This document shows, piece by piece, positions 54,428-64,000 of a DNA stretch of 64,000 nucleotides; the stretch's first letter is position 1, and each line of letters starts with the position of its first letter. The notes beneath the pieces are model-generated. The model worked only from the letters and a program-made list of their open reading frames with translations. It made no database searches and was not told the DNA's origin. The DNA is from Riptortus pedestris (lineage: Eukaryota; Arthropoda; Insecta; Hemiptera; Alydidae). The stretch spans positions 84,248,501-84,312,500 of the forward strand of contig CM032233.1 of assembly GCA_019009955.1 (NCBI GenBank), given 5' to 3'. The translations under genes and the position numbers were made by a program.

Positions 54428-54714
54428 ACCATTTATTGCTCAAACGTTTAAAAAATGTTGGTAGAATTAGAGAGAAAGTAATAGAACCCAAATCTAAATA
54501 TAATATATTCGAAATAAGCTGTAACACCTTCAATGGAACTTATATTGGTGAATACTCGCAGCTGCTGAATAAAAGGTTAAAGGAACACGTAAAAAGTATT
54601 GACAATAACGAAAATAAAACTGCTTTGACGGCTCATTCTATCTCCAAGAAACACACCTTTAATTTTGAAGAAGTTCAAATAATGGATGGATCTCACACAG
54701 CATGCGTTTAATAA
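54428..54714 (+). pseudogene. Third PLE-type fragment: GIY-YIG domain
   Basis: Frame 54436-54711: KYNIFEISCNTFNGTYIGEY is the YxI...YIGE core, followed by QLLNKRLKEHVKSID, ALTAHSISKKHTFNFEEVQI. The fragment starts and ends abruptly between family A copies. The first Cys of the usual pair is kept, the second replaced. No RT remains. Confidence 0.65.
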
Positions 54715-55137
54715 AAACAGTATTTAGTATTTCAGCTTGGAATAAAGTGGTTTATGATATAACAGCTATTGCTTATATATTAGTCGAAGCGGGAGTTTAG
54801 TGAAGGCTGAAATCTAAAAAAAATTAAATATCTTCGTTACTACTAAAGCTAGAAAATAAATAAATGTGTACCAATATTTATAGTATATTTTGTTTGCGAT
54901 AAGATTAACTTTGTGCAATTTTTAGATCCGACGTATATTAACGGGGATATTTTGAATTTTCTAAATCACCCCTCTAAACCTGAGGGACCCCACTGGTTTA
55001 ATGTCAGCCATTAACGAACTCGACCTTTAGTTTTGTATGAAACGCTTTCGAGTATATATCGAGTTTGGTTACCATCAAATAAGAATTGCGACCGCTAGAG
55101 CGGTAAAAGACAAATGTATGTGTGTATATATATATAT

Positions 55138-56008
55138 ACTCAACCGCAAAAAAAAAAACCGGACACTTAGATTTAGTCTTATAATTTTGTTAAATACTTA
55201 ATATATATGTATATTAATCTTTTTAATTAAAATAATTGGTTAATCTATAGGTTATTTAAACAAAATCTGCCAAAAGTGAATAATTTTTATTGATTATTTA
55301 CAAAAAAATAGAAAATAAAAAAAAATAAAAAGATAAATTAACACATTTAAAAAAAAAAGTATTCTTCATTTTTATTACAGTGAATGGTAGACTTCGCTAC
55401 CCCAAGCGTTTCGGCAATGTAACGTAAGCTCCGGCCTTCCATCTAATTTTGAAAGACCCATTATTCTGGACCGAAATAAAAATAAAACATTAATTAAAGA
55501 AAATGCTTGGTTAATAATTAAAGATGTTTAAATATGCGAAAAACTACTTACAGTTTAGAATAGATCAACTTCACGACAAATAAATCTAATCTGAGTTTTA
55601 TCTAATTGGTTAATCACAAAACATTTTTATGGCTCCTCACAATTTTATTTCTTCATCGGCAGGGTTTAGCCGTGTAGCAAGTCTATAAGATCGCCCTACG
55701 CTCTGACGCTCTGAGGATGGGGATTTAGTCCCCGAAAGCGCTCAACGTTTATAAGAAATAAAATTGAGAGGAGCCATAAAAAAGTTTTGTGATTAACCAT
55801 TCATCACCCTCACCACCAGCTAAAAATAAAAAAAAAAAAAATAAATATGTGTTTTATCTAATTGTTTACTAATCCTGAAGGGATTAGTTCAATGGACTTA
55901 GACTCTAAATTCTCTGTAATAACTAGAATACCCACATAAAGAAAATTGCTGAAAATTAGCTTTTAATACGACAAAAATGAAGTGTCCGGTTTTTTTGCGG
56001 TTGAGTGT
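55138..56008 (-). mobile_element. Tc1/mariner-like element with transposase HTH remnant
   Basis: Terminal inverted repeats: ACTCAACCGC, an A run and CCGGACACTT at the left; AAGTGTCCGG, a T run and GCGGTTGAGT at the right. Flanks are TA-rich, consistent with TA targeting. On the minus strand near 55440-55375, GRSLRYIAETLGVAKST is a helix-turn-helix typical of Tc1/mariner transposase N-termini. It is preceded, one frame away, by RIMGLSKL. The DDE part is missing. A 242-bp element is nested at 55609-55850. Confidence 0.75.
55609..55850 (+). mobile_element. Short retroelement with 14-bp target duplication and hairpin core
   Basis: Flanked by GTTTTATCTAATTG on both sides (55595-55608, 55851-55864). 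Inside: arms of about 45 bp (GGCTCCTCACAATTTTATTT near 55634 and its complement near 55760) enclose CTGAGGAT, a perfect GGGGA/TCCCC hairpin and GAAAGCG (55716-55743). It ends with an A-rich tract. Duplication length and tail suggest retroposition. Confidence 0.65.
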
Positions 56009-56404
56009 ATATATGTATGTAGTATATACATATACAATTTTGAACGGACCTCATTTTCTTCATCTCCTGGGTAGGATCGATTTGAGGAAAGTTTGCGAAA
56101 ATCGCGTCATGAATACTAACTTACGGGAAATCTGCTTAATGATAGTTAGTTGGAGTTGGAGGCTGTTTTCTTGAGCACTTTGGTCTAGTCGAACCCATTG
56201 TCCATGAGTTGTAGCTCTTCGAATAAGGTCATTTAATTTTTTGTTCTGAAGGCCGGGGGCGTGCCAGGAAGCAGGTGGGCCCTACGCTGCTCCGGCACCT
56301 GCTCCTATAACATGACCTCCAACGATGACAAAACTCATTTCGAGTTTTCGGCAAAATATATATTGGTAGCGGCTCGGATTTATTTGTTGAGGCCCCTTTT
56401 TGAG

Positions 56405-56493
56405 GAAAGTCCGTCACGGAAGGGCTGAAATAGCTAAGGAAATTATTCACCTGCATTAATGGCAGACGGTGAATTGCAAAGACGACTCCTTCC
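56405..56493 (+). repeat. Family A 5' end fragment
   Basis: TCCGTCACGGAAGGGCTG, then CAGACGGTGAATTGCAAAG. It is broken by the following reversed copy. The preceding stretch 56146-56404 is unclassified and GC-richer around 56250-56330. Confidence 0.5.
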
Positions 56494-56610
56494 ATTTTAG
56501 CAGATTTCCTTAAGCTATTGAGGTTGTACTCATGGCGGAATTTTCGAAATTTTTCTTCGAATGTCCATCGATCCTACCTAGTAGATGACGAAAATGAGGT
56601 CCGTTCAAAA

Positions 56611-56672
<62 letters not shown>

Positions 56673-56991
56673 CTGTTACCGCTCTAGCGGTCGCAATTTT
56701 TGTTTGATCGTTACCAAACTCGATATTTAGTCGTTTTATGTAAAAAGAAAGATCAAGTTCGTTAATGGCTGGGAGGGGAAGTTTAGAGGGGAGGATTATC
56801 TAAAATTCGAAATATTTCCGTTACTATACGTCGGATCGAAAAATTGTATAGAATCAATCTTATTGCAAATTAAATTTACTATAAATATTGCTATATACAT
56901 TTATTTTCTATCTTGAATATTAACCGAGATATTTGCATTTTTATGAAATCGGGGAGTCTGCTTAGTTTACGCAGCCCCTGCGTGACGGACT
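56494..56991 (-). mobile_element. Family A element copy A17
   Basis: TTAGCAGATTTCCTTAAGC (palindrome half lost), TA array (56614-56668), GCTCTAGCGGTCGCAATTT, AACCGAGATATTTGC to GCCCCTGCGTGACGGA. Confidence 0.75.
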
Positions 56992-57386
56992 TTCCAAGGT
57001 TGAGGGAATGATCAGACAAATAAATACAGTCCGTTACGCAGGGGCTGCGTAAACTAAGCAGATTGCCCATATGTTGGAACGTATATTCTCGATTTGGAAT
57101 TTAAAAAAATATGCGATGAGTAGTGGGCGGTAAATAAAATCTTAATTTATGACCTCAACACACTAACTATATGCATGTATCATACAGAGGTCAGTTGAAA
57201 AAAATATTTGGTATTAACGCGTGAAATAAGACGTTTCTTGATATATTCGCTTATTTTTGAAGTACGACGACTAAATGTGGTGGTTTACTGAAGGCTGAAA
57301 TCTAAAAAAAATGCCAATATCTCGGTTGTTATTAATGATAGAGAAAAACTGCGTATGACAGTATTTACAGAACTTTAAATTTGCAA

Positions 57387-57674
57387 CGGAAGGATCAAAA
57401 AGGTCAAACACCTCCACTCTTAATACTTTTTTATTACAGGCAAAGTACTTTCGGGGCGAACCGTCCCATCATCAGTGCTCTGTGACACAACATTTATACT
57501 TACAAAGACATGTAATATATATGAATAAATAAATAAACGTAAAAGTCAACAAAGGTAGTCGAATATTAAAAACATTTAAAAAACAAATATATAAACCGCA
57601 ACACCTATGACTAAAACGTTACAAATAAATATTAAAAGCAACAAATAACAAAATAAAATAACTAGAAGATGGAG
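57387..57674 (-). mobile_element. 288-bp element with 9-bp target duplication and hairpin core
   Basis: AATTTGCAA (57378-57386) and AATTTACAA (57675-57683) flank it. Minus strand holds CACTGATGATGGGACGG, TTCGCCCCGAAAGTACTTTG (57445-57485). Rest is AT-rich. It resembles the end region of Penelope-like elements. Confidence 0.6.
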
Positions 57675-57740
57675 AATTTACAATATGATTGATTGTATAC
57701 ACTTCAATACGCCGTCAATCGTTAAAGAACTTGATCTGTA

Positions 57741-57979
57741 CTGTTGTCATACCCTACTATTAGGTACTCCCTAATAACTTTATCAACCTACGCATACATC
57801 CTACTGACTAACGGACAACTAACTCAGTACAACTTTTGACGGGCTTGAAGATGGTGCCTTCGCATCTGAAAGCATTTGCCAGCTGTATTCGATCATCAGC
57901 CAGTGGCGACGGTCTCCACCGATATGTATGACAACAGTATCATTTATACTGGCGGTTCTAACCCTTTATTTGAATTACC
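57741..57979 (+). mobile_element. 239-bp element with 13-bp target duplication
   Basis: AACTTGATCTGTA precedes (57728-57740) and follows (57980-57992). TACTGTTGTCATAC and its complement GTATGACAACAGTA (57739, 57926) form an inner inverted repeat, and CTTGAAGATGGTGCC / TTCGCATCTGAAAGC is a hairpin of the same type as in the two other short elements. Confidence 0.65.
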
Positions 57980-58064
57980 AACTTGATCTGTAGTTTTACA
58001 TAAAACGTTAAAATATCGTTTTTGGTGCCGATTTAACAAAAATTGTGACTGCTAGAGGTAGCAG

Positions 58065-58118
<54 letters not shown>

Positions 58119-58254
58119 AGATATATAATTTTGAACGGTCCTCATTTGTGTCATCTCTTAGGTAGAATCGAAGGACATGTGTAGACATTTTTGTCTTGTT
58201 ATGTATTCTCGTACAAATTTTATAAAAACCTCATTTAAAACAATCAAATTTATT

Positions 58255-58311
58255 AGTAGATTTTCCTCAAGGGAATTCAGCTATTGAGATCCTTCCAAAA
58301 CTATATATCTA
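58255..58311 (-). repeat. Family A 3' end fragment
   Basis: GTAGATTTTCCTCAAGGG, CAGCTATTGAGATCC; only the terminal 50 bases. Confidence 0.55.
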
Positions 58312-59283
58312 TATATATAAAATTGATTTTTTTCGCGAAATTTCACGATAACTTTTCGTTTCACATGTCATAGACACCATAACTGCATTTTGTTTCTTTC
58401 GTGTGTGTTTTTTGTTTGTTTATTTGTTTGTTTGTTACCTTTTCACGCATAAACGGCTGAACCGAATTTTATGAAACTTGGTATGCACATTACTACTAAC
58501 CCAACTTAGACTTTAGGCTATATTAATTTTCTCTGGGACGAACAGGAGTGGGGGTTATAACGAAGGCCTGAAATTAAAAATAGCGATATTTCGTTTCGTA
58601 TTGGTTTTTCGGTAAATATGTACATAACAAAAGTTGTTTATTTTGTTATTTAGAGTAACTTTGGTTATGTACACTTTCGTCGTATACCGAAGTGTAAATG
58701 CGTTATACGCTAAAAATTATAGCAGGAGTCAACAATATTATTTTGCAAAAAAAGACTAAACCGAACTAATTAAAACTCGGTATGTGCATTAGTACTAACG
58801 CTTTCATTATAATAAGCCATACCAACATTTCTAGGAACGGGCAGGAGTGGGGGTTGTAAGAAAGGCCTGAATTTAAAAATAGTGATATTTCGTTTCGTAT
58901 TGGTTTTTCGGTAAATATGCACATAACAAAAGTTGTTTATTTTGTTATTTAGAGAAATTTGCTCAACAATTCTTTTCAATATGAACTACCAGGTACCTTA
59001 CCGGGAAAAACTAATTCAAATGTATGTTAATATTATGTCTTTAATAATTCAAATCTATGCATAATGCACAGAAAACGGGAAATATGACAATATGGAGGAC
59101 AGTTAAGTCTTACATAAAAAAATAATTTTATTATTAACAAATCCACAGAAAGGACGGGTATTAACCCTAAACACTGGGACGGGTAAATGTCAAAATATTG
59201 TGCAAAGTAAAGCCTTCCCAAAAAAATACCATTACTATGCAGCCTCAAATGAATTCCCGAGCGAAATATATATATCTGAGCTA

Positions 59284-59290
<7 letters not shown>
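58312..59290 (-). repeat. Family B copy B7
   Basis: ATAAAATTGATTTTTTTCGC to the GAATTCCCGAGCGAAAT / GAGCTAGT end; two tandem units, (CAAA)n reversed, then the CAGGTACCTTACCGGG segment. A TA array follows (59286-59328). Confidence 0.75.
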
Positions 59291-59328
<38 letters not shown>

Positions 59329-59329
<1 letters not shown>

Positions 59330-59653
59330 TTAGATATTTGTCTATTAACTATCTAGCGGTCGCTATGATTATATGACAGTCACCAAAGACGGTATTTAAA
59401 CGTTTTATGCAAAACTAAAGATTTCTACTTTTTACAAGTATTGTTTTACATCTATTTCTTGACTATTTACTGAGTTATAAGTGTTTCTTTATTTTCAGCC
59501 TTTTGTTACCCACCCTTCTACACTTCCCATGTTCAATTTAAGTAGCTCAGCCACTATACATTTCTAGCCCAACTAGCATTCTAATTTATTTAGAGATTAA
59601 GAGATGAGATCGTACGAAATCTCAAGGGAAATCAGATGTTGAGGTCCGCTCAA

Positions 59654-59696
<43 letters not shown>

Positions 59697-60060
59697 CACA
59701 CACACACACACTTACATATTTGTCTGTTAACGATCTAGCAACCGCAATTATTGTATGATGGCCTTCTCATTGATCCTTATTGTATGATCCTTACCAAACT
59801 CGATATGTAAACGTTTTACGCCTAACTAAAGATTTTTATTTTTTACAAGTATTATTTTACATATATTTTCTCGAATATTTATTGATTCAGTTGTGTTCCT
59901 TCGTTCTCAGCCTTTTGTTAACCACCCTTCTACTCGTCCGATTTTTACTATTATTCTATATTCTAATTTTCTCATTAATTAGATGAGATTAACAGTTTAT
60001 CATATTCCAGTGCTTGAAAAATCTGCTTGGTTTATGCAGAACCTGCATGACGGAATTCTT
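59329..60060 (-). repeat. Two family A subtype fragments
   Basis: 59329-59610 and 59640-60055 share ATTTGTCTRTTAAC, AACGTTTTA and CAGCCTTTTGTTA. The second ends GCATGACGGA and has a TA array (59659-59690). Both lack the usual middle part, so a shorter subtype is likely. Confidence 0.55.
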
Positions 60061-60452
60061 TTACACTCGAGATGTTTTTCAATATTCCAGCTACTATAGG
60101 ATCAATCTCTCCTTTCGGAAGGCAGTGTTCTTCAAGGATTCTGGCTGTGGTTCCAGGAATGACTTCCATCGATCCAAATAGTCATGCATTGACGGTCTAT
60201 TTGTTCAATTCATTCTTTTCCCGGAAGTGGCCACTGCACGGTTCGTAGACGTCTTCTTTCTCTTCGCAGATTTTCTAATTTTAATTCCGTGCTACTATTT
60301 TTATTTTTTTTTATGGTACACGATTAATGCACTATGTCTGTGGGATGTTTCAAGAGGCTCGATCGATCCAATACAAACTAAGATTAGGTTCAGTAAGAAG
60401 TTTGAATATCCCAAAATGAATAATACCGCAGTCATCCATCAATACAGATTTT
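60061..60452. other. Unique stretch, no gene supported
   Basis: Plus frame 60227-60454 is Phe/Tyr-rich without a recognised motif. Composition is slightly less AT-rich than the surroundings. Confidence 0.35.
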
Positions 60453-61195
60453 AATTTCCCTTGAGGGAAAGCAGCTATTGAGGTCGTACTCATGACGTGA
60501 TTTTCGAAAAATACGAAATATCTCCGTTACAATAAGTCCGATCAAAACTTTGTATAGAACAAATCTTATTGAACATTAAATGTACTATAAATATTGCCAT
60601 ATAATTTTATTCTCTATCTTGAATATTAACCGAGATATTTGCATTTTTCAATTTTCAGTCACCAGCAAACACCCATTTCTACTCGTGTTACACAAACAAT
60701 ACTCTGTTATATAATAAAAAAAATATTCGAAGCTTAAATACCAAATGTTGTTTTCAAGAGACTTTTATTATACGAGATACAAGCAAATACGTTCTGGTGA
60801 CCCCCCCCCCCCCCTGCCTTAAGTGTTTGGAATACTAAAATTTGATTGATTGAGATATAAATTATTCTGATTCATTACAAATTACAGTTCTAGATGTAGA
60901 AAATAGTTTACAATAAAATTAATATTTTATATACAGATATATTTCAGTAATTGTTCTTCTTTCCGGTCCAGATTCTATCTATTCAGCGCTGCGATGTTGC
61001 TTGCCATGTTTGTTTACAATTTAGACACTTTCCGTTGTAGACATTATTAATTTGCATAATGACCGAACGATTTCTTCTTACCGTTTGTATTTACTCCCTT
61101 AATTTTCGCGGTGGTGTTATCAGTATGTAGATTTATCTGTTGTAAACCTTCCCGTAGGAAATCTGCTTAGTTTACGCAACCCCTGGGTGAGGTAC
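60453..61195 (-). mobile_element. Family A element copy A21
   Basis: TTTCCCTTGAGGGAAAGC, ATTGAGGTCGTACTCATGAC, AACCGAGATATTTGC, C run (60801-60814), GGAAATCTGCTTAGTTTACG and CCCCTGGGTGAGG. The TA array and adjacent blocks are deleted. Confidence 0.7.
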
Positions 61196-61770
61196 TTTTT
61201 TGTTTTAAACTCAGTTTCAGTTATAAGGAATGTAATTAAATTTGGTCTGTAGACGAGGCTTATATAATCTCGTTCACTATACTTCATTTTTTTTCGCAAT
61301 AGTTTGAGTTGTTTTCCATTTAAGTTGTACGATATTTTATTTTCTAGTGACTCATTGAAAGAATTAAGTAGTCTTTCTAGTTCTTGGGAAAGTTGGAGTT
61401 ATCAAAATCATTGAAAATTATGTAACTAATCCCGTTGTACTAACATGAGTTCCGGCATGAAAGGAAAGTGGGAGTGAAACAGTACATTGTTAAACTGATT
61501 TTAAACAGTTGTTCTGAGTGGAGTGATTTTTCAGCCTGCATTAGCGTTCTCTCATTCTGTCTAATACCTTTATTATTGAAAAATCACAACTATCCACGTA
61601 GCCTGCAGATGCAATAATATTTCAGAAAGAAGAAATTGGGCACTGTAGTGTATTAAACAGATAGATCGGGGGTCTTGTGGAACTATTAAAATCTTTAAAT
61701 TCTTTAAATATTTATTCTTCAATAGCTTGCGTTTTTTAGCTATTTTCTTCATTATCTAAAACATTGTTTT

Positions 61771-61868
61771 AGCAGAGCTATTGAGGGTGTACTCATGACG
61801 AGATTTTTGAAAACTTTCTTCAAATGAGCGTCGATCCTATATGAAAGATAACGAAAATGGGACCGTTC

Positions 61869-61925
<57 letters not shown>

Positions 61926-62030
61926 CCGCTCTAGCGGTCGCAATTTTTCATTAATTGTTACCAAACTCGATATATAAGCGTTTTATGTAAAAAGAGAGAT
62001 CAACGGCTTAACCAAAAAATGGTTAACGGC
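61771..62030 (-). repeat. Family A 3' half
   Basis: TTAGCAGAGCTATTGAGGG (palindrome deleted), TA array (61876-61920), GCTCTAGCGGTCGCAATTT, TTACCAAACTCGATATATAA. Mirrored in copy 2 at 63294-63570. Confidence 0.7.
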
Positions 62031-62087
62031 TGAAATATAATAATGTTATTGGAAATTAATTTTCCTATTCCACGATATTTGGATTTT

Positions 62088-62215
62088 TAGCAGATTTCCC
62101 TTAAGGGAAATCGGCTATTGAGGTCGTACTCATGAAGCCATTTTCGAAATTTTTCTTCAAATGTCCATCGATCCTACCTAGGAGATGTCGAAAATGAGGA
62201 ATATATATATATATA
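62088..62215 (-). repeat. Family A 3' end, second
   Basis: TTAGCAGATTTCCCTTAAGG with full palindrome, TCCATCGATCCTACCTAGG, then TA and retroposon F. Mirrored at 63640-63760. Confidence 0.75.
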
Positions 62216-62224
62216 TATATTTAT

Positions 62225-62480
62225 TTATTTATTTATTTATTTCCTTCCTGAAGTAACCCTACAGGAAGGGAGTTTATTAGCCACACGTCCCGTACAATAA
62301 TTAGTACATAACGTGTGCTTGATACATAACATATTTTTTTTTAACTATAATAACATAAAATATTTGTACAATAAAATTATTTACAACAAAAAAAAAAGAA
62401 AAGAAAAACTAAAACAAATTTTGGATTCAATAAATGAATAATTAATTAATTTAACTGTATTTCAGTTTCAAATAATTCAA
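62225..62480 (-). repeat. Retroposon-like repeat F, copy 2
   Basis: (TTTA)n, TTCCTTCCTGAAGTAACCC, TACAGGAAGGGAG, CACACGTCCCGTACAATAAT; on the minus strand this ends in a hairpin and (AAATA)n tail, as non-LTR or SINE 3' ends do. Confidence 0.6.
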
Positions 62481-62525
62481 GAAGTCATACATTTCTTCAG
62501 CAATACATGTATATATATTTATATA

Positions 62526-62605
<80 letters not shown>

Positions 62606-62612
<7 letters not shown>

Positions 62613-63392
62613 TCCCTTGATATTCGCGATGGTGTTATCAGTATGCAGATTTATTGGTTGTAAACCTTCCCGTGGGAAATCTGCTTAGTTTGCGCAACCC
62701 CTGCGTGACGGACTTTTTTGTTTTAATCTCAGTTTCAGATATAAGTAATTATGTAATTAAATTTTGTCTGTAGAACGAGGCTTATATAATTTCGTTCTCT
62801 ATACTATATTTTTGTCGCAATAGTTTGAGTTATTTTCCATTTAAGTTGTCGTGCGATATTTTAGTTTCTAGAGACTCATTAAAAGAATTAAGTGGACTTT
62901 CTAGTTGATGGGAAAGTTGGAGTTATCAAAAACATTGAAAATTATGCAACTAATCCCGTTGCACTAACATGAGTTCCGGCATGAAAGGAAAGTGGGAGGG
63001 AAGCAGAATATTGTTAAGCTGATTTTAAACAGTTGTTCTGAGTGGAGTGATTTTTCAGCCTGAATTAGCATTCTCTCATTCTGTCTAATACCTTTATTAT
63101 TGAAAAATCACAACTATCCACGTAGCCAACAGATGCAATAACATTTCAGAAAGAAGAAATTGGGCACTGTATTGTATTAAACAGATAGGTCGGGGGTCCT
63201 GTGGAACTATTAAAATCTTTAAATTCTTTAAATATTCATTCTTCAATAGCTTGCGTCTTTTAGTCATTTTCTTCATTATCTAAGACATTGTTTTAGCAGA
63301 GCTATTGAGGGTGTACTCATGACGCGATTTTTGAAAAATTTCCTCAAATGAACATCGTTCCTACCTGAAAGATGACGAAAATGGGACTGTTC

Positions 63393-63467
<75 letters not shown>

Positions 63468-64000
63468 TTTCTATGTTACCGCTCGAGCGGTCGCAATTTT
63501 TCATTAATCGTTATCAAACTCGATATATAAGCGTTTTATGTAAAAAGGGAGATCAACGGCTTAACCAAAAAATGGTTAACGGCTGAAATATAATAATGTT
63601 ATTGGAAATTAATTTACCTATTCCAAGATATTTGGATTTTTAGCAGATTTCTCTTAAGGGAAATCGGCTATTGAGGTCGTACTCATGAAGCGATTTTCGA
63701 AATTTTTCTTCAAATGTCCATCGATCCTACCTCAGAGATGACAAAAATGAGGTCTGTATATATATATATTTATTTTTTGTTTATTTATTTCCTTCCTGAA
63801 GTAACCCTACAGGAAGGGAGTTTTTTAGCCACACGTCCCGTACAATAATTAGTACATAACGTGTGCTTGATACATAACATATTTTTTTTTAACTATAATA
63901 ACATAAAATATTTGTACAATAAAATTATTTACAACAAAAAAAAAAGAAAAGAAAAACTAAAACAAATTTTGGATTCAATAAATGAATAATTAATTAATTT
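62606..64000. repeat. 1.5-kb tandem duplication, copy 2, runs off the window
   Basis: Matches 61085-62480 at high identity, offset about 1518 bp at the start and about 1550 bp after TA-array length changes. It includes another family A pair and retroposon F (63775-64000). Confidence 0.8.

Larger units (their letters stand above)
54720..56145 (+). mobile_element. Family A copy A15, interrupted by a Tc1/mariner-like element
   Basis: 54720-55137 holds the middle blocks (GGTTTATGATATAACAGC, ACCGCTAGAGCGGTAA, TA). It resumes at 56009 with TA, GAACGGACCTCATTTTC and the terminus remnant GGGAAATCTGCTTAA. Confidence 0.65.
57029..58254 (+). mobile_element. Family A element copy A18 with two nested short elements
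   Basis: TCCGTTACGCAGGGGCTGCG, body split at AATTTGCAA (57378) and at AACTTGATCTGTA (57728), then AACGTTAAAATATCG, TA array (58070-58114), GAACGGTCCTCATTTGTG. The 3' terminus is decayed. Confidence 0.7.
61085..62605. repeat. 1.5-kb tandem duplication, copy 1
   Basis: Begins in the 5' end of a reversed family A copy (GTGGTGTTATCAGTATG), crosses about 600 bp of unique sequence (61200-61770), reversed family A ends (61771-62215) and retroposon F (62225-62470), and ends in a TA array. It is repeated in the same order from 62606. Confidence 0.8.

Noticed and set aside
55716..55743. Canonical hammerhead ribozyme
   Set aside because: CTGAGGA, stem and GAAA are present, but an extra base precedes the stem and the flanking strands pair with each other rather than forming stems I and III; kept only as a retrozyme-like finding.

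Overview
The window looks like a piece of a repeat-dominated, AT-rich animal nuclear genome. An invertebrate, probably an arthropod, fits best: there are Penelope-like, Transib, Tc1/mariner-like and piggyBac-like elements, a tRNA-derived SINE, RNase H-bearing non-LTR retrotransposon debris and dozens of long TA arrays. Nothing is bacterial in style (no operons, no dense ORFs). The species cannot be named from sequence alone.

Only two open reading frames look like candidate host genes. Both are on the minus strand (4419-5009 and 29743-30780). They are paralogous at their 5' ends (same splice-acceptor and leader context, ATG in a shared GATCAATATGGA context) and both carry repeats of an IP-x-S/P-x-R motif. 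I do not recognise the family. A possible 50-base upstream exon lies at 45302-45351 (-).

Layout. 0-1.9 kb: broken Transib (RAG1-like) transposase running off the left edge. 2.2-2.5 kb: a MITE. 4.4-5.0 kb: candidate gene 1. 5.1-11 kb: copies of repeat family B (end motif ACTAGCT...CCCGGCTTCGC, with about 300-bp internal tandem units), including a giant inverted pair. 11-17.4 kb: a nest of 5'-truncated Penelope-like element (PLE) fragments joined head to head, with internal duplication and an inserted nuclease-domain fragment. 18.2 kb: THAP-domain remnant. 19.1 kb: gag-like fragment. 19.7-23.2 kb: the most complete PLE (reverse transcriptase plus GIY-YIG nuclease). 23.2-27.7 kb: more family B, one copy interrupted by a 1.28-kb TA-target transposon. 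27.7-28.6 and 39.8-40.9 kb: an old inverted repeat pair. 29.7-30.8 kb: candidate gene 2. 31.3-64 kb: mainly repeat family A (starts TCCGTCACGCAGGGG, ends in a GATTTCCC/GGGAAATC palindrome plus TGCTAA), each copy with its own TA array. Inserted into or between family A copies are a SINE with a 7-bp duplication, a piggyBac-like element carrying a palindromic minisatellite, a Tc1/mariner relative, non-LTR fragments, PLE fragments and three short elements with 9-14 bp target duplications. A 1.5-kb tandem duplication ends the window.

The genes do not form a pathway. The window is best read as a nested insertion record: family A and B are old hosts, and the PLE, SINE, mariner, piggyBac-like and short hairpin-bearing elements were placed into them. 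Many insertions are resolved to the base by their target duplications.
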